Program-made: the position numbers and the translations under genes | NCBI GenBank assembly: GCA_025056965.1 | Contig: JANWVF010000045.1 | Span: forward strand, 1-51,684 | Source of the DNA: Thermoflexales bacterium | Lineage (GTDB): Bacteria; Chloroflexota; Anaerolineae; J036; Brachytrichaceae | Direction: 5' to 3' | Length of the DNA: 51,684 bases | The notes under the pieces: generated by a model | What the model saw: only the letters and a program-made list of their open reading frames with translations | What the model was told of the DNA's origin: nothing | Databases searched by the model: none | In this document: piece by piece, positions 51,680 through 51,684 of the stretch | Numbering within the stretch: position 1 is the first letter of the stretch | Layout of the letters: every line of letters begins with the position of its first letter

Positions 51680-51684
51680 GGTTC

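Overview
The window is a high-GC bacterial chromosome segment without rRNA or tRNA genes. Four features suggest a Chloroflexota (Chloroflexi) member, probably an Anaerolineae/Roseilinea-like lineage: a cytochrome oxidase operon with a fused heme A synthase/heme O synthase, many secreted lipoproteins without outer-membrane machinery, RCC1 and SH3b/LysM/LCP envelope proteins, and a decayed CpXC/CHAT gene. This placement is inferred from gene content and is not proven.

Layout. (1) 1-1710: a TPP riboswitch with an intrinsic terminator controls a TenA-like gene, and a Tat-type lipoprotein of the intradiol dioxygenase family converges on it. (2) 1860-8080: an aerobic respiration operon with COX subunit II carrying a heme c domain, an A2-type subunit I, a CtaA-CtaB fusion, a 38-residue one-helix protein, a two-helix subunit, subunit III and a FixH/YtkA-like protein. 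Residues corresponding to the Mg/Mn site are changed in both subunits I and II. (3) 8085-14147, minus strand: a YedK/HMCES-type DNA-protein crosslinking protein, a glycosidase-like lipoprotein, a GT39-like glycosyltransferase, an EamA exporter and unknown proteins. (4) 14172-24766, minus strand: a nucleoside-type ABC importer (BMP lipoprotein, double ATPase, two permeases) with an SsnA-type amidohydrolase, a PLP enzyme, an RNase Z-like metallo-hydrolase and a glyoxalase-like protein. This looks like purine/nucleoside salvage or catabolism.

(5) 25146-37877, minus strand: a closely packed 11-gene catabolic module. In transcription order it has a MarR regulator, an aldehyde dehydrogenase, an APC permease, an unknown protein, a TyrDC-like PLP decarboxylase, a glutamine-synthetase-like ligase, a CYP125-like P450, an extradiol dioxygenase, a serine beta-lactamase-like hydrolase, an acetoacetate-decarboxylase-like enzyme and an FAH-family enzyme. 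The combination suggests uptake of an aromatic amino acid or amine, decarboxylation, gamma-glutamylation, ring hydroxylation and meta-cleavage, then HpaE/HpaG-like lower steps. It matches no textbook pathway and is the best candidate for an undescribed system here. A broken IS1-like transposase lies at its upstream edge, and an orphan stretch with inverted repeats lies at its downstream edge.

(6) 38486-43061: two tandem secreted RCC1 proteins, each with exactly 14 Cys-paired blades. (7) 43331-44400: a decayed CpXC/CHAT gene containing an inserted palindromic repeat. (8) 44403-51679: cell-envelope and miscellaneous genes, including an LCP protein with SH3 domains, an M42 aminopeptidase, a lipoprotein, two SGNH-like proteins (one with Cys in place of the nucleophilic Ser) and a second P450.
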